A DNA stretch of 64,000 bases from Membranipora membranacea (Eukaryota > Bryozoa > Gymnolaemata > Cheilostomatida > Membraniporidae): NCBI GenBank assembly GCA_914767715.1, contig OU612071.1, forward strand, positions 19,030,948 through 19,094,947, in the 5' to 3' direction. A program made the translations under genes and the position numbers. Every line of letters starts with the position of its first letter. Position 1 is the stretch's first letter. A model generated the notes under the pieces. It worked only from the letters and a program-made list of their open reading frames with translations. It did no database searches and had not been told where the DNA came from. This document shows, in pieces, positions 1 through 12,481 of this stretch.

Positions 1-239
1 TCTTCAGATGGTAATAGTAACTGATGACATAGAAACATATGTTATGTATATATACGGTGATATGCAGTGGGGAATATCACCATCGGTAGGGTAACAATAC
101 ATAAATTAAATTATATTTTTTTAATTAGCATCATAAGGCAGGAAGGCAACGAGAATTTTTGGTTTACCTTTATTTGTTTCTGAGGATTTATGGCTTGTGA
201 ATGTCATTATCTCTATTCTCTCTCACATTGAATTTGCAG

Positions 240-641
240 GTTGGGTTTGATGCAGGAGACGGTATAAATTACCATACAATAGATGGGTCTCGTACCGATG
301 CTATGTTGAATATTGAGAATACCAGCAACATTAATGTTATTGGGAAATATTTGTTCAGCGTCTCATCAGCTAACATCACTGCTACAGGTAAGTATTGTGG
401 TGAATTAAACTTTATATTCTTGATGATATTTAATACTTCCTTCTAATACCCCGCATTTATTGATGTGTTTATATATAGTATGCCGCATTAGTTTGTTTGG
501 TTTACAGCTGAGCCAGAGTGTGGAGATCCATGTAACGATAATGGAAGATGTGTCAGTAACTCGGCCAGTCAAGATTTTACCTGTACCTGCTACCAGGGGT
601 TCACTGGTGATGACTGTCTGACAGGGTCAGGGTCATGCTGA
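240..641 (+). CDS. NIDO + EGF-like extracellular protein, 3' end only
   Basis: Two exons, 240-387 and 508-641, joined in phase 1 (donor GTAAGT at 388, acceptor TTTACAG ending at 507). The first encodes VGFDAGDGINYHTIDGS and a following run containing NIENTSN, which is the C-terminal signature of the nidogen NIDO domain. The second encodes one EGF-like domain with six cysteines in the usual spacing (C-x3-C-x5-C-x10-C-x-C-x8-C), then a short tail and TGA at 639-641. The acceptor TTTGCAG before 240 shows that more exons lie upstream, outside the window. NIDO-EGF arrangements occur in secreted or membrane adhesion proteins of the nidogen/SNED type, so an extracellular-matrix role is inferred. The exon calls are firm; the whole-protein identity is not, because the 5' part is missing. 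Confidence 0.82.
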
Positions 642-756
642 CCAATCACAACACTGCAAGTCCCATCCTGACCAAACGACAAACTGTTGAGTATTCAGCC
701 TATAAATTATTCTTTAGTAGAAAAATTCATAGACTCTTATCATAACAATTTTCTAA

Positions 757-762
757 AATAAA
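757..762 (+). terminator. Polyadenylation signal AATAAA of the NIDO/EGF gene
   Basis: AATAAA lies 116 nt after the TGA of the NIDO/EGF gene, in the same orientation and at a normal distance for an animal 3'UTR. This supports the TGA as the true end of that gene. Confidence 0.55.
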
Positions 763-3736
763 TGGTAAAAGTTTCGGTTGCTGTAGGCATTGTTTTTAAA
801 GCCAATGCAATATTTCGCTCATAAATTGCACTAGCCAACCCAAAAAGATATATATGAGTGTTTCGGAGAAAAACTTCCCATTTCAATTTTCTAGAACTGA
901 GTTTTGTTCTTAAATAAAAAAACACTTTGTGTCCCAAACTGCAATAATAGTCTGTTATATTTATTACAACACAAAGATGAGGAGGCCAGTCAGTACTTAA
1001 GGGTATTGACTTTGGTTTAATATAGTAGTGCAACAAAAAGATGAATGGTTTTGTTCACATTCAATGTAAGCCATTGCCATTGAAGATTAAAAAGCAATCA
1101 GTGTTTCAAACAATTTCGCATTGACTAATAGCAGATTGCACCTTATGTGGAAAAGATGAGATCTAATCCGGATGATTATTCAGCATGAATTCTTGTTAAA
1201 CATTTTATCGCTCAGGTACTCAGCCCAAAAAGAACCGCACAGATCAATTTCCTGTTCTTGTTAATTTAAGCCTGTGCTCTATCATCATGACATCAGTGTC
1301 TGAGAACTTCCGTTAACCGAAGTTGCACCCAGCTCAGATTCAGCAACTACATTACATTACAGTTTTGCACTGCGTCATCCACAAAACTGATGCTGCCTAG
1401 CACATTCTTGACTACCTGTTTATGCATTGCTGCGAAACTTTGGTCTCCGTTTGGTCACTGTTGGTACTACCACCTCGTATCTTATAGTATCCAATTGCTC
1501 GCTAGAGCAAATTAGTTTGCTACTACATTGACTGACAGTCAATACAGTACATGAACTCCAGTCTGGCTAATGTAAAGTACATAATATAAACGGAATATCA
1601 AGTCGAAAAAAAATTCCATGTACATGAAATTTTTCTAATTTATAATCAGAATGAGTTTTGAGTTCCCCACATTCCATAACCTCAGTATAATTCCGGACAA
1701 ACTGATCGGATCTACATGTAAACATAATTTAACTTTGCAAAAAAAGTTTGAAGAGTTTGTGCTGCCGCAAAAGCAGACTTATGGACTTCACCACTGCTGT
1801 CCGCTGTTGATGGGCATAATACAATCCAATATAATATAATATTAAATTATAGATGGCCCTCCTGCGTCTCATGACATTAAGTTATAATGGCTAAGTGCAG
1901 AAAAAATTGGATTAACAAAGACTTAGTAGTAGAGTGTCACAAGATGTGATCAAACTGGATTTAAATTATATCACGGCTAAGAGTTGTCAGTCTTGATCTG
2001 GTGAAAAATAGTGCCTGGGCCGAGTGGACCACTGCTGAATTTGTTGGGATATGTGTGATGGTTGTCTGTTAGTATATAACATTTACCCCTCTATTGGTCC
2101 AATCCCCCTGAATTGCTGATCTGATCTCATGTGAGATCCTCGAGTTTTGATCACCTTATTTTCACTTGCAGTGCTCAGATCAATTTTCTCCTTAGTTTAT
2201 GTACCCACTCTAGGGTATTTTCTTTTCTTTCTCTATTATACTTATTATAACAATTCAAAGCTGTTAAAACATGACACTCCCATTAATAATGATAACAACT
2301 AAATAAGGGACTTTCTGATCATTACTGATGTGCTACAGTCAAGTCAACACTACATATCGCAAATCAACCGAGCCCAAGCTCAGACGGTGAACAAATCATC
2401 GGATGAATCGGATGAATTATACTTATTTATTTTGAAGGTTGAGAAAGACATATAAAAGCATTATAATTCCAATCATCACGCAGATCACCATTGCACGTAT
2501 AGTTTTTAAAAACCTTTTTGTGCCTTTGTGACCATGCTCGATTGGGTCATTGTATTCGGAGTTGTTTGCACTTTAATGACAAAGTTATCTCTCTTGTCAC
2601 GTAGCTATTTTCATCAATCACTTTGCTTTTGTGAACGAGAGTGGCAAGTCATGCTATTATTCTTATTGTGAGGATGGAGATTTTATAATTATACTCCAAT
2701 CTCTTACCATATCAACACTACACTAGTCTGGTCTTCACACTTGATTGCTTCTGTAATAGCATCACACGACGTAAGTTATTTTAATAAGTAAAGTAATCTA
2801 TTATGTTAATGTCGCATTGCTCGATCTGACCTTGCTACTTGTATAACTTGGCAATTTTATATTAATTGACAATTAGGCCACTGGCTAAATATTTTCTTTT
2901 CCTTTTTCCTTTTTTGGCACTTTGTTCACACGTTTGCATTGTCAGTTACTAGAGTAATACTTTTATAGGGATTCGTTATACCCGTCTGCCCAGCTCGACT
3001 ATATTCTAAAGTCCCGGCACCGAGATGTGTAATAGACACATTTAAGTTGTTAGTGCATTTCTATTTTTTCTTGTGAACAAAACCTTGATGTATTACAATG
3101 TATGAATGAGAAACTGCATTTGATGTAATTACTAGTTAATTACGTTCCGTTTGATATAACTCTATTATAATGATAGTAATAGTTTCTGTCCAATATTATA
3201 GATGATGCCGGTATCAGACAAATTTAATACTTGTATACTTTAATCTCGGTTCAAGTCAGATCGGAAAATTAATTGTTTAAGTTTAAATTGATGATCATTT
3301 TTTGTCATGTATATTTCTTCACATATTTTAATGTCAGGCTTATGCGTTTATGTAATGTTCACTATAATCCTCATAATATGTAGCTGTTATGACTAATGCA
3401 TTGTTTTGTTATTCACAGAGCACGATTTCAACAATAAGAATATAAACAACAAAAGAAAAGCATTCTATTGTTTAGTTGCTGATAATCATTCTTGACCTGG
3501 TCCGAGTACAGTCATTGTGTCCTGGTGTGTTGGTGTCCTTCGATGATAGAGGAATAGGCATATTTTGATTAAGTGTAATATATGGAAATTTTACAAAATT
3601 TCAAGATAATTTTGAATCAAGTCCGAGTAGCTCTAATGCAATGGGGACCTTTCCGAATAAGTCTTAAGCATGAGTATATGAGATATGAGTAACATAAGCT
3701 AACAAAGTTAAAATTTTCTTCTATACAAACAAGTCA
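763..3736. other. Intergenic, no gene recognised
   Basis: About 3 kb of AT-rich sequence between the NIDO/EGF 3' end and the PARP-type gene. The open frames here are short and show no domain, splice context or composition change. No tandem array or clear inverted repeat was seen. Confidence 0.5.
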
Positions 3737-5776
3737 TTACTTACGGGTGTCAAAAACACACTCAATAATTGCGATTGGGAGAACTCGCTTTTGGTTGAAC
3801 AGAATGTAATATTGACCTCTCTGCCCAGTGGTACTAGCAAAGCCGACATTTGGTTTGATCTGACCTTTGAACCCTTCCTGTTGTGCCCTGACCACAATTC
3901 TACAGAGAAGCATGGTGTGGACATTTTTGTTTTGTTTCTTCTGTGCCTTGGATAGCTTAGCATCCGTGCTTTCAGGTACGTAAGCTCCTGCTATGTTGTA
4001 GGGATTGGCTACCCTGGCATACTTTCCAAAGTATAACCCTTGTCCCCACCCCAAAACGGGAAACATTTCAAAATAATTGAATGAGCAGACAATACATCAG
4101 CTATAGTTTCTTTGCATTTGTGAACAACTCGAGAATTTTTTTTGACCAGAGACGTTGCGTGGACCTGTGAATAGGAAAACTTCTAGAGAAAAAGTTTGTA
4201 AAAAAAGAAGTTATGATTTGAACTTTTTCTCGCATCTTTTCTTGTGATCCCCATCCGAATTTCAAGTACAAGGTATATAGACAACTTTTTTTACCTTCTG
4301 ATAAGCTTCACATGAATTTTCAAAATATTGATAATATGCTAATGTAGCAAATCCGTTGGCTGTTAGAGACAATCAATCCGCCAGTAGAAAACAGAAAATA
4401 TTTTCTCACCAATAATCATATCTTCTCTACATAATTTAAAACACCTCTAATAATGACGGCTAATCCATGATTCTGCATGATTGCATTCAACTGTATTCAT
4501 CGGCAAAGAACGTTTGTAATGGTCACCACATGTGAAAGACAGCTTTTTTTCAACATCCAAAAAAAATATGGTTTAGCAAAAAATCTTCTGTGCTTCATTG
4601 CCATGGTGTCTTTCACAAGTTTTGAATAACATCAAAGGTCCTCAGGCTATAGTAGCACTTTTGGGTTTGTTTCATTGCCCATGTAAAAAGATATTGCGAG
4701 TCACATGATATCATTTTTGAGAGGCAACTCTTAAACGTCAATGCCGAATTGCCTCTTAACACCTTTTTTCCCAACAATCCAAAGATTTTTCCTATCTTCG
4801 AAATACAATGCTGTGAAATCAGAGCACTTCAATTTCATACACATGTAAATTTTATAGAGTGATAAAGAGAGGACAACTTAAACGGTTGTGAAAAGTTGAG
4901 AAGAATTATCTTTTAAGTAGAGCTAATAGTTCCAACTGTGTCAACAGGTTATTTCAATGGTTGCCGCAGTGCTCTAAATTTACCTGAGAACTACAAAATT
5001 ATTACAAATATGGGGAGGCGCAGCTACAGCATTATTAGAAATGGCAGGTTTGATATATACTGTGTCGCTTCCCAACTTTGCCAATATCAAATCCTTCACT
5101 TGCTATGATGTGTGCAATTGTCCCAGATGTGCCATGCCAGCCATATGTCTCAATCTCATCTAGGTCTGGTCTTAAAGCAGTGATCTCATTTAATTCCTTC
5201 TGATAGCTTCTGAAGTGCTGACCCTTTGACCCGGGTAGTACCTACAAAAGCCACATATCATCAAAATTTTTTCACTGTGATGATAGTTTTTAGTTATAAA
5301 TCTTGTGGATTGCTATCTACCATTTTCCAAACTATCCTTTAGGAAATTTGCCAAAACTTGTTGCAATTGTAGTTCATACAATGATTGTTAACCAAAGCAA
5401 GTGATATTGCATTATATTTTTGTTTGCAGTTTAATATACAAAACAATCTTCCGGGGCTATTACATTCATGCTAGTATAGAAAATCAATCATATCGATTGG
5501 ATCTGCCCTTGTGTTGAGTGTTCTAACTTTAGGAGGCTATGTTATTATTACAGTTTTATGAAAAAAATATGTTACAATGGCGCATAGCCACAAATCTCCC
5601 TGTGATAAATATGATTCAATACATACTTGCATCATATTGTACATGTACTGACACACCCTGACACTGACCTTGACATTACAAATTGTAATAGTCCGTTCTG
5701 GCTCAATTGTGCTTAAAAATGTCATTTTTGCGTCACTGTAATCAACATTTTCACAGACCTCCGAAAAGGAGCAAAA
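3737..5776 (-). CDS. PARP catalytic-domain protein (ADP-ribosyltransferase), 5' end not found
   Basis: Three minus-strand exons. Exon 5776-5669 (36 codons, ends CNVK, donor GTCAGT) joins in phase 0 to exon 5241-5061, which carries the NAD-binding PARP motif GWHGTSGTIAHIIASEGFD. The third, within 4066-3737, encodes GWGQGLYFGKYARVANPY and further on YYILFNQKRVLPIAIIEC. These match the conserved HGT, G-x-G-x-YF and terminal beta-strand blocks of the PARP fold: His in HGT, Tyr in LYF, and Ile at the third triad position. An H-Y-I triad is typical of mono-ADP-ribosylating PARPs. The frame ends DTRK with TAA at 3739-3737, which overlaps a perfect donor GTAAGT at 3744, so a further exon is possible. 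Oddity: no AG acceptor lies between an in-frame TGA and the GWGQG motif. The first usable AG puts exon 3 at 4038 and loses that motif, so the gene may be broken there. Upstream exons were not identified. Confidence 0.72.
4531..4616. repeat. Short inverted repeat, 86 bp, MITE-like
   Basis: TGTGAAAGACA at 4531-4541 is repeated inverted at 4606-4616, inside the intron between PARP exons 2 and 3. The size and AT-rich interior suggest a tiny inverted-repeat element, but no target duplication was found. Confidence 0.3.
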
Positions 5777-6913
5777 CTATTCGGCTCAGTTGGACAGATC
5801 ATAGCTTAGTCTCTGAAAATCATCACAAGTCCTCTTCCCATTGGGATATGCGCTTATGCTTATGCTTATGCTCACAGATAGTTCCAGACCACTGTAAGGA
5901 AAGACAATAGGGAGATGAAAATCTGCTGTTTCAAGCTGGTTTTTTAATGATCAACCAACCGATGACTTGAGTTTTGGTTGTACAGGTAAATAAAAACTAG
6001 GCTTCATATTTATCATTCAATTGGTTGCTACAAGCAATATTCTATTAGCAGTTGAGACTCATATTTAATTGTTTCTTTGTTGTCAAGCAAGTTTCCTTAG
6101 GCAGCCCTATATGAGAGTTTTTTGGTCAGAGGGTTAATTCATGGATACAGCTGTTTAAATCTCACATCAGACCTTCTGATTTAATTTGATCCAAATTTGA
6201 CAGACAGGGTACGATGATTGATGGTTTGGATAGCTGAGCTGTAGCGCTGTTGTCTTTTGTCCTTTGCGTTGCGAGTTCAAACCATACTTCAGGCTCTCTT
6301 TTTCATGCCAATAGTTTTGGATATTTGATACAGCAATAATACAAGTAGTGCAGTTGATGACGGGTGAATCAGTGACCTTCATGTTTGGTTTTATTGAAAG
6401 CTGATCTTCAAGCTCACCATGCTGGATAGATTTTTGTTGACAACTTTTTGGTCACCTGATGATTCTGAGGAATTATGCTAAATATTTGAATAATTCACTT
6501 TTCATAACAAGCAGTAGCATACATAAATATATGACAATGCCTTCAAAAGTGCTGTCCCCAGGATTTTCACTTCAAAGATGAAAATGGTCAAAGGCTATTT
6601 CATTGTTGGGTTATTGGTGCAAATAAATGTACATGTGAAAAATGGTTTCAATGCATTTATTGGCATGATAGAAACCCATCTCCCCTCTCCTGGAAAAAGA
6701 ATAGCAGTTTACTATGTACAACACAAATTGATGATGAGTTGTTCTCTCACATGTCATGAAAAGACAACTCTTGATAAAACCTCTTTGTGAATATAGGGCA
6801 TATCTTAATCTGTTCCCGAGGGAACATAACAGGAAATAATTTGGCCAAAAATATAATGTATCAGGTTTGGATGAATCAAGACAACAAACTATTTGAAGGA
6901 AGATATAACTTTG
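5777..6913. other. Non-coding region with a SINE-like unit
   Basis: No exon was recognised upstream of the first PARP exon. The only structured item seen is the tRNA-like segment at 6215-6300, listed separately. A missing 5' exon of the PARP gene may still lie here. Confidence 0.35.
6215..6300 (+). repeat. tRNA-derived SINE head (A and B boxes)
   Basis: GGATAGCTGAGCTGTAGCGC resembles a tRNA D-arm/A box, and GCGAGTTCAAACC about 35 nt later resembles the T-arm/B box. The arms do not fold into a complete cloverleaf, so this reads as a decayed tRNA-derived SINE and not a tRNA gene. Confidence 0.45.
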
Positions 6914-6919
6914 TTTATT
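6914..6919 (-). terminator. Polyadenylation signal AATAAA downstream of the THAP gene
   Basis: On the minus strand AATAAA lies 120 nt after the TAA at 7042-7040 that closes the proposed last THAP-gene exon. The spacing supports that exon as terminal. Confidence 0.4.
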
Positions 6920-7039
6920 TCAGTGCAACATGTTCCAGGAAATATGTATTTTAGCAATCTCATCTACTTCTAAGAGCAATGAACTTTTTCTTAGCCTTCT
7001 GAAAATTGAAAAATGCTCTCTCAGGGCCTTAAATGCTTA

Positions 7040-10000
7040 TTAGCATAGAATTGTCCAAAAAAGTTTAGCCAGAAGGTTTTCCAGTGCTACTCTCCCACAG
7101 TTTTTTATGTTGCTATCATTATATATGTGGTACATCCTGATGATTCCATCTCTCGGGCCTTTGTTAACGATTCTGTTCACTGTGCTAATGATCTCCTTCC
7201 ACTCTGAACGAAGCACTGTCCTTTCTATAACAAAAACACCCGAAAAGAAATATAAGTTTAGAACATTTTGTTCGCCAAAATACACCTAACAGGCTAAATG
7301 TGACAATTTTTACAATAAAGTTTGACCTTGATGTCTGAGCAGCAATGCTCAAACTAGATACCCAAGGCATTATTGTTGGGTTGACATTTGGTTTTGAGAC
7401 ATTCATATCTCAAATGCAGCAAACGGAAATAAGTAACAGTTTATAGTTAATTAAACCAACCTCCGACTGCGCCTGGCCATAGCTATGAGTATCCTCATAC
7501 TGTCAGTACTGTAAATAGAGGTCCCGCAGATGCCAGATGGTACAATTTAGATGTTCAAACAAATGTACCATGGTGTATAGCAATCACAAGAATGATCTGC
7601 AAGCAGTGTAACACAGGAAGATACCCATCAAGGAAGTAATGATAACAACAGATTATGTGTATCTGCTGTCATAAACCACGACCGAAAGATGATCTATTAC
7701 AACACAACATAACAAAAATAGACACAGGAGATAAAAATAGAAGAGCAATTTTCCTAGACTGAGTAGATCCTAGACTGAGTGCCAGATAGCAATATTAAAC
7801 TACATACTGGAATACTATAGTTTACCCACAATATTGACATTAATGAAGTTGAGAGGAAATGTCAGTCAGCAAATAACCACATATTTTTAGAATAATTAGT
7901 GATGTTTTTGTTAATTAACCAGTCAGACCCTGTATTTCTGACCGTTATATAAAAAGAGCAAGGGTCGATTTTTCAATAGCACTGACATTGAAAGTATTCT
8001 TTTTCTATACAAGCGAATAACTCAAGTAGTAGAGGCTACGACTGGTGCCACGCGAACCCAGAATCGAGTCCAATTGGAGTCTGAATGTTTGCTGTAATGA
8101 GCAAGTCATTTGTACATGTATTATAAGTTGTAGAAGTCAATAATCCATTAATCTCATAAATTTTTGTTAATTTCATTTTGTAAATTGACAGTGCGCTCGC
8201 TCGGTGCTCAAGCGTTAGGTCTAATTTGCTTAGAGTTCATAAAGTACACTCAATATTCTACTGGAGTTAGCTGTGATTAAGTGTTGCTATAACAACACCC
8301 CAAGACAGGATTCATGGTAATTTCAGGAGGTCTTATTATTGTGATTACTGACTTGCAAAAAAGCAGAGAAAGTGCTCGTACCCAGTTGGAGGTAGAGTGA
8401 AGCATTGGGAATTATTGAGCAAATGGTAATAGCTATTTGACCTTGGATTTATAGGGAGCATTATTTGGATATACTGTAAGCAACGCAGTACGCACATTGG
8501 CATAGACTCATTGAGATTATAATTGTGAATTACAGATCAAGTAGCAATACCCACTTGAGACCGAAATTATTGAAGGACTTGATCTGATATACTGCAAGCA
8601 TCGCAAGAAACAAGCGACGGCACTAATATCAAGTGGATATATTGATGCACCATTGTAATTGACTGACTAAGTGGCAGTGACATACTTGCCAAATAATCTA
8701 AATACAAAATAGGGAGATTCCATTTAACGGCGATACTGCACCACAATGTGGTGCTTCGAGGGTGCGAAGCACCCGAGTCAAACACTTGGGGGTTTGGGGG
8801 GCGGGCATGTTTGTACTAGTACTAAAATATCAAACTGAGGTGAAATACACTTTGAACAATTACAATCAATCCATGGGCCCCTGGGACTCTTACATAGTGG
8901 ATGTATATGATTGGCGATTGAAAGCTTTTTATTATCTGACCCCAAACTAAGTGTAAGTATTCTTGCCATTATATTGCTCCCTAAGGCATTGTTGGTTCTA
9001 GGAAGAGCTCCAACCCCACCTCTCACCCGTCTTACTCCCTGCCAACAGAGTAACTCATCCTCCCTGCTGCCAAGAATTAGTTTCTCCCAAGAGTTATCTG
9101 CCTTTGAAATATAAGCAGATAACTCCTTATGCGGAGTTTTAGGTTAGTTGCACCAGGGAGTATCCCAAACTCCCTGGTTGCACCAGCCTTTTACTTGCCA
9201 GTATTAGAAGATCCTGGCTATTTTTTTATAGATTGCATTGCCTTGGCCTACCTCGTGATCAAAGTCTTCATTCTGAAGTGGGATTTTGTACTTTGGAAAA
9301 ACCGCCACAGCTGATGTACTTGGCTCAGAAATCCCAGACTTATCCTACAGAAAATGTAAATATCTTATCTTGTAATATGATATATATAGCCCGAGAGACT
9401 ACGATGATAATTGACAATACGGCGGACGATGTTACAGTTCAAACTTATGTCTGTACCGCAACCTCCATTCTATTTAAAGAATGATGAATCGCCTCACCTG
9501 ATTTATATTGTTAGCTAGTGCCAGAGAAAGGCGATCACAGGCTGTCTCTGGTGTCCTTGGTGTATGTACTGTATGTAGAGTAGAAGCTATAGGCTTGCTC
9601 GCTGACTGAATGATACTAAATGGGAAGCTGCCCATAGATGGAGCATCTGTAGACTTATCCTAAAACAATGTAAATTTTTGTTAATAATGATATATATAGC
9701 CCTAGAGGCACTACAAACAATTTAGACAGTTTGATGGTTGATGTCGAGGCTGAACGTTGCATGTACCACAATTTCCATTTTATTTAAAGAAAGATGAATG
9801 GCCTCACCTGGTTTAAATTGTTAGCTAGTGCCAAAGAGAGGCGATCACAGGCTGTCTCTGGTGTCCTTGGAGTACCAACTGTATGTAGAGTAGAAGCTAT
9901 AGGCTTGCTCGCTGACTGAATGATACTAAATGGGAAGTTGCCCATAGATGGAGCATCTGTAGACTTATCCTAAAACAATGTAAATTTTTGTCAATAATGA

Positions 10001-11673
10001 TATATGTAGCCCTTGAGGCACTACAAACAATTTAGACAGTTTGATGGTTGATGTCGAGGCTAAACGTTGTCTGTACCACAATCTCCATTTTATTTAAAGA
10101 AAAATGAATCGCCTCACCTGATTTAAATTGTTAGCTAGTGCATAAGAGAGGCGATCACAGGCTGTCTCTGGTGTCCTTGGGGTATCAACCGTTCGGACGT
10201 TACTATCTACACTGCTGCTCTCTGTTTCAGATGTGAAGAAGGGATGAGAGCTGGACTTATCCTAAAACGAGGTACACACAGACTTAATTCAGTGGATGTA
10301 TATAATTGGCGATTGAAAGCTTTTTATTATCTGGCCCCAAACTAAGTGTAAGTATTCTTGCAATTATATTGCTATCTTAAGTATGGTCGTTGCTAGGAAG
10401 AGCTCCAACCACACCTCTCAACTATCTTGCTCACTGCCAATAATTAGTTTCACCCAAAAGTTACCCACCTTTGACATATAAGCAGATAATTACTCCTTAT
10501 GAGGAGCTTAAGGTTAGATGCACCAGCCTTTTACTTGCCAGTAATAAATTTTAACGTGAAGATCCTGAATGGCTTAGTGTACTGATTTTCTATTTTAGTT
10601 ACTCAAGCATGAATTGAGGATATTTACCTGGATGCAGACTAGTCCACTATCTCTGCTTGAAATAAGTCTTACTTTTTTCATTGGCTGCTCAAAGGTATCG
10701 CCTGATGGGTCATAACTGGTAATCTGAAAACAAATCCATAAATGACTCCTAATGCCCTTGCTTAACCACCTGTTATCTATTAATTGGTATCAACTAGGAC
10801 CATATTTTTAGTTGGACAGCCTCAATGAAAGAAGTCTTCTGAGTATAATACATCTTTTGATATTAATATTGAGTCAATGAAGAACAAGGTAGCCATGAAA
10901 TAAAACTAAATCAATTGATCTTGCTCACCTCTTTTTTCACTTGCAACTGTTGCAAGTAGCAATGGTCATGCTCTGCAACATGAGAAACCTGGAAAAATTC
11001 AAGAAGGCGAATCAATCTTTCTGACTACCGATCATTCCACTGTCAATATGATATGGACTGGTATGATGGGCAGAGATGAGAACTTATACCAGCTTATTTG
11101 GTCATAATTCACAGAAACAGAAACCGTCAAATAATTTCAAATATAAGTATTGTGCTCACAGGACAAGCTGTGTGTTTCAGTGACCGGTGTTTGGGATCAT
11201 TTGTATTAGCATAGCTACCAGGTGGAAAATGTCTTCCACAAATATACTTTTCATTTGTGTTTGTTATTTCTATTTTCAGCACGTCCATCCACCATAAACG
11301 ACTCTTTGTGACCCTGTAGCAAGAACACAAGTACCTTGTTACTGATGCAAAAGAAAGCTTGAGCAGGAGATAGGAGAGTCCTCCCTAGGCGAAGACAAAT
11401 TTTTCGTCAATCCATCATTACTTATGAGCATAGTAGCTGTGTTCAAGCTTTTGTTTCTTTTACAATGTACATCAAGAAGGACTTTTGAACACAGTCTGTA
11501 AGCAATATGATAGATGAATTTGGATAGGATCCTCACTTTTTTTGTTAATATCCTTGGCAAAATTATGCTTATCTTGTGCATATCTTGGCAGTGAAATTGA
11601 GACAATATTATACTTACTTATGAAAAGGCACAGTCCGATTGTCATAGACCTGACAGTAACAACACTTTTTCAT
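7040..11673 (-). CDS. THAP zinc-finger protein with tandemly duplicated exons
   Basis: Start ATG at 11673. Exons 11673-11618 and 11313-11160 join to a THAP domain (residues 1-70): CCYCQVYDNRTVPFHK, a Trp pair, CGRHF and a terminal ACP, giving the C2CH zinc ligands of this DNA-binding fold. Then come 10988-10929, 10723-10628, three related exons 10261-10118, 9969-9808 and 9659-9498 (48, 54 and 54 codons, all phase 0), and 9344-9252. All eight join in frame (927 nt, 309 residues). Two further exons, 7499-7457 and 7224-7040, fit by phase and end in TAA, giving a 384-residue model; they are less certain. The middle is Ser/Thr/Pro-rich and probably disordered. THAP proteins are nuclear and act as transcription factors or derive from P-element transposases. 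No DDE core is visible, so a regulatory role is inferred. The repeated exons each end with an A-L-A-N-N-x-N-Q motif. Confidence 0.75.
8738..8806 (+). repeat. GC-rich paired-hairpin element followed by G-runs
   Basis: Two perfect three-base-loop hairpins, GCACCAC-aat-GTGGTGC at 8738-8754 and GGGTGC-gaa-GCACCC at 8760-8774, are followed by two G-runs (GGGGG and GGGGGG) and GCGGGC. A competing pairing, GGTGCTTCG (8750-8758) with CGAAGCACC (8765-8773), also exists. It stands out sharply from the AT-rich intron. Compare the similar block at 56587-56664. Confidence 0.5.
8896..10560. repeat. Duplicated intron segments flanking the tandem exons
   Basis: About 300 bp at 8896-9220 recurs at 10276-10560 in the same orientation, sharing for instance GCGATTGAAAGCTTTTTATT and TTTTACTTGCCAGTA. 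The two copies bracket the repeated THAP-gene exons. Intron sequence between those exons is duplicated too, so whole genomic segments were copied, not just exons. Confidence 0.65.
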
Positions 11674-12481
11674 GTCGCTTCACTGGCAAAACCAGTACAC
11701 AACCTTAAAACAGCCTGTTGTCGGTGAGCAAACCTACACATGTTCCAATTGATAGACATAAATTAAATGATAAATAAATGATATGTTTTCTCAGACTTTG
11801 TGATGTTGATACTTATTCATAGGTAAGAGGAGATGCTTCTTGTGACATACGTCTTCATGAACATATTTCGGACATGCCAGACAATAACTTGATATTGCCA
11901 GACATCTGTGCATCAGTTTAATTTCTCACCTAATCATACTTCAAGTTCATGAAAAATTTGTCTTGATTTCCATTTGGTGAAACACAGAGCCAAATAAACC
12001 CTAGTGAACTAGAAAGAGCCCTTAGAGCCATGCCAAATAGTCTATGAGCATTGAGATAACAACGAAATGGAAGTTGTTCCCCCATGATGATGCCTCCATT
12101 AAGCCGTAAGACTGGAGTTATCATTCCCCTTATGTTTTACCAGTTTAAATATGGCGGTTCTTTGTTTGCTACAATTCTTCCGGATATAGTGCAGTCTCTA
12201 ATAAAATATTCATTGATTTATGTATTTGTTTCATAGTGTTTTATTGTTTTATATTATCAAAACAGGCATAAATAAAAGTTGTTATGTTCGAAGTACAACC
12301 AAATAAAAAAAAAAAAACCAGTTTATACAAATTGTTGTTCACAGAAAATTGATTTTTTTAGTAATCAAACATTGCGCGAACTCCAAAAAGCTACTAGCGA
12401 CTGAGCTCGATGTCAAATGAAAATTGTGAGAATGTCTATTGGAAAATACAGCTCCCTGATTGGAGAATGGTGAGTTGAAAA
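11674..12481. other. Region upstream of the THAP gene start
   Basis: Probable 5' region of the THAP gene. An open frame of 64 codons on the minus strand at 12124-11930 has no recognisable domain or splice partner and is not called. No TATA box was confidently identified. Confidence 0.3.

Noticed and set aside
11930-12124. 64-codon minus-strand exon upstream of the THAP gene
   Set aside because: Readable peptide, but no family and no splice sites that join it to the THAP start.
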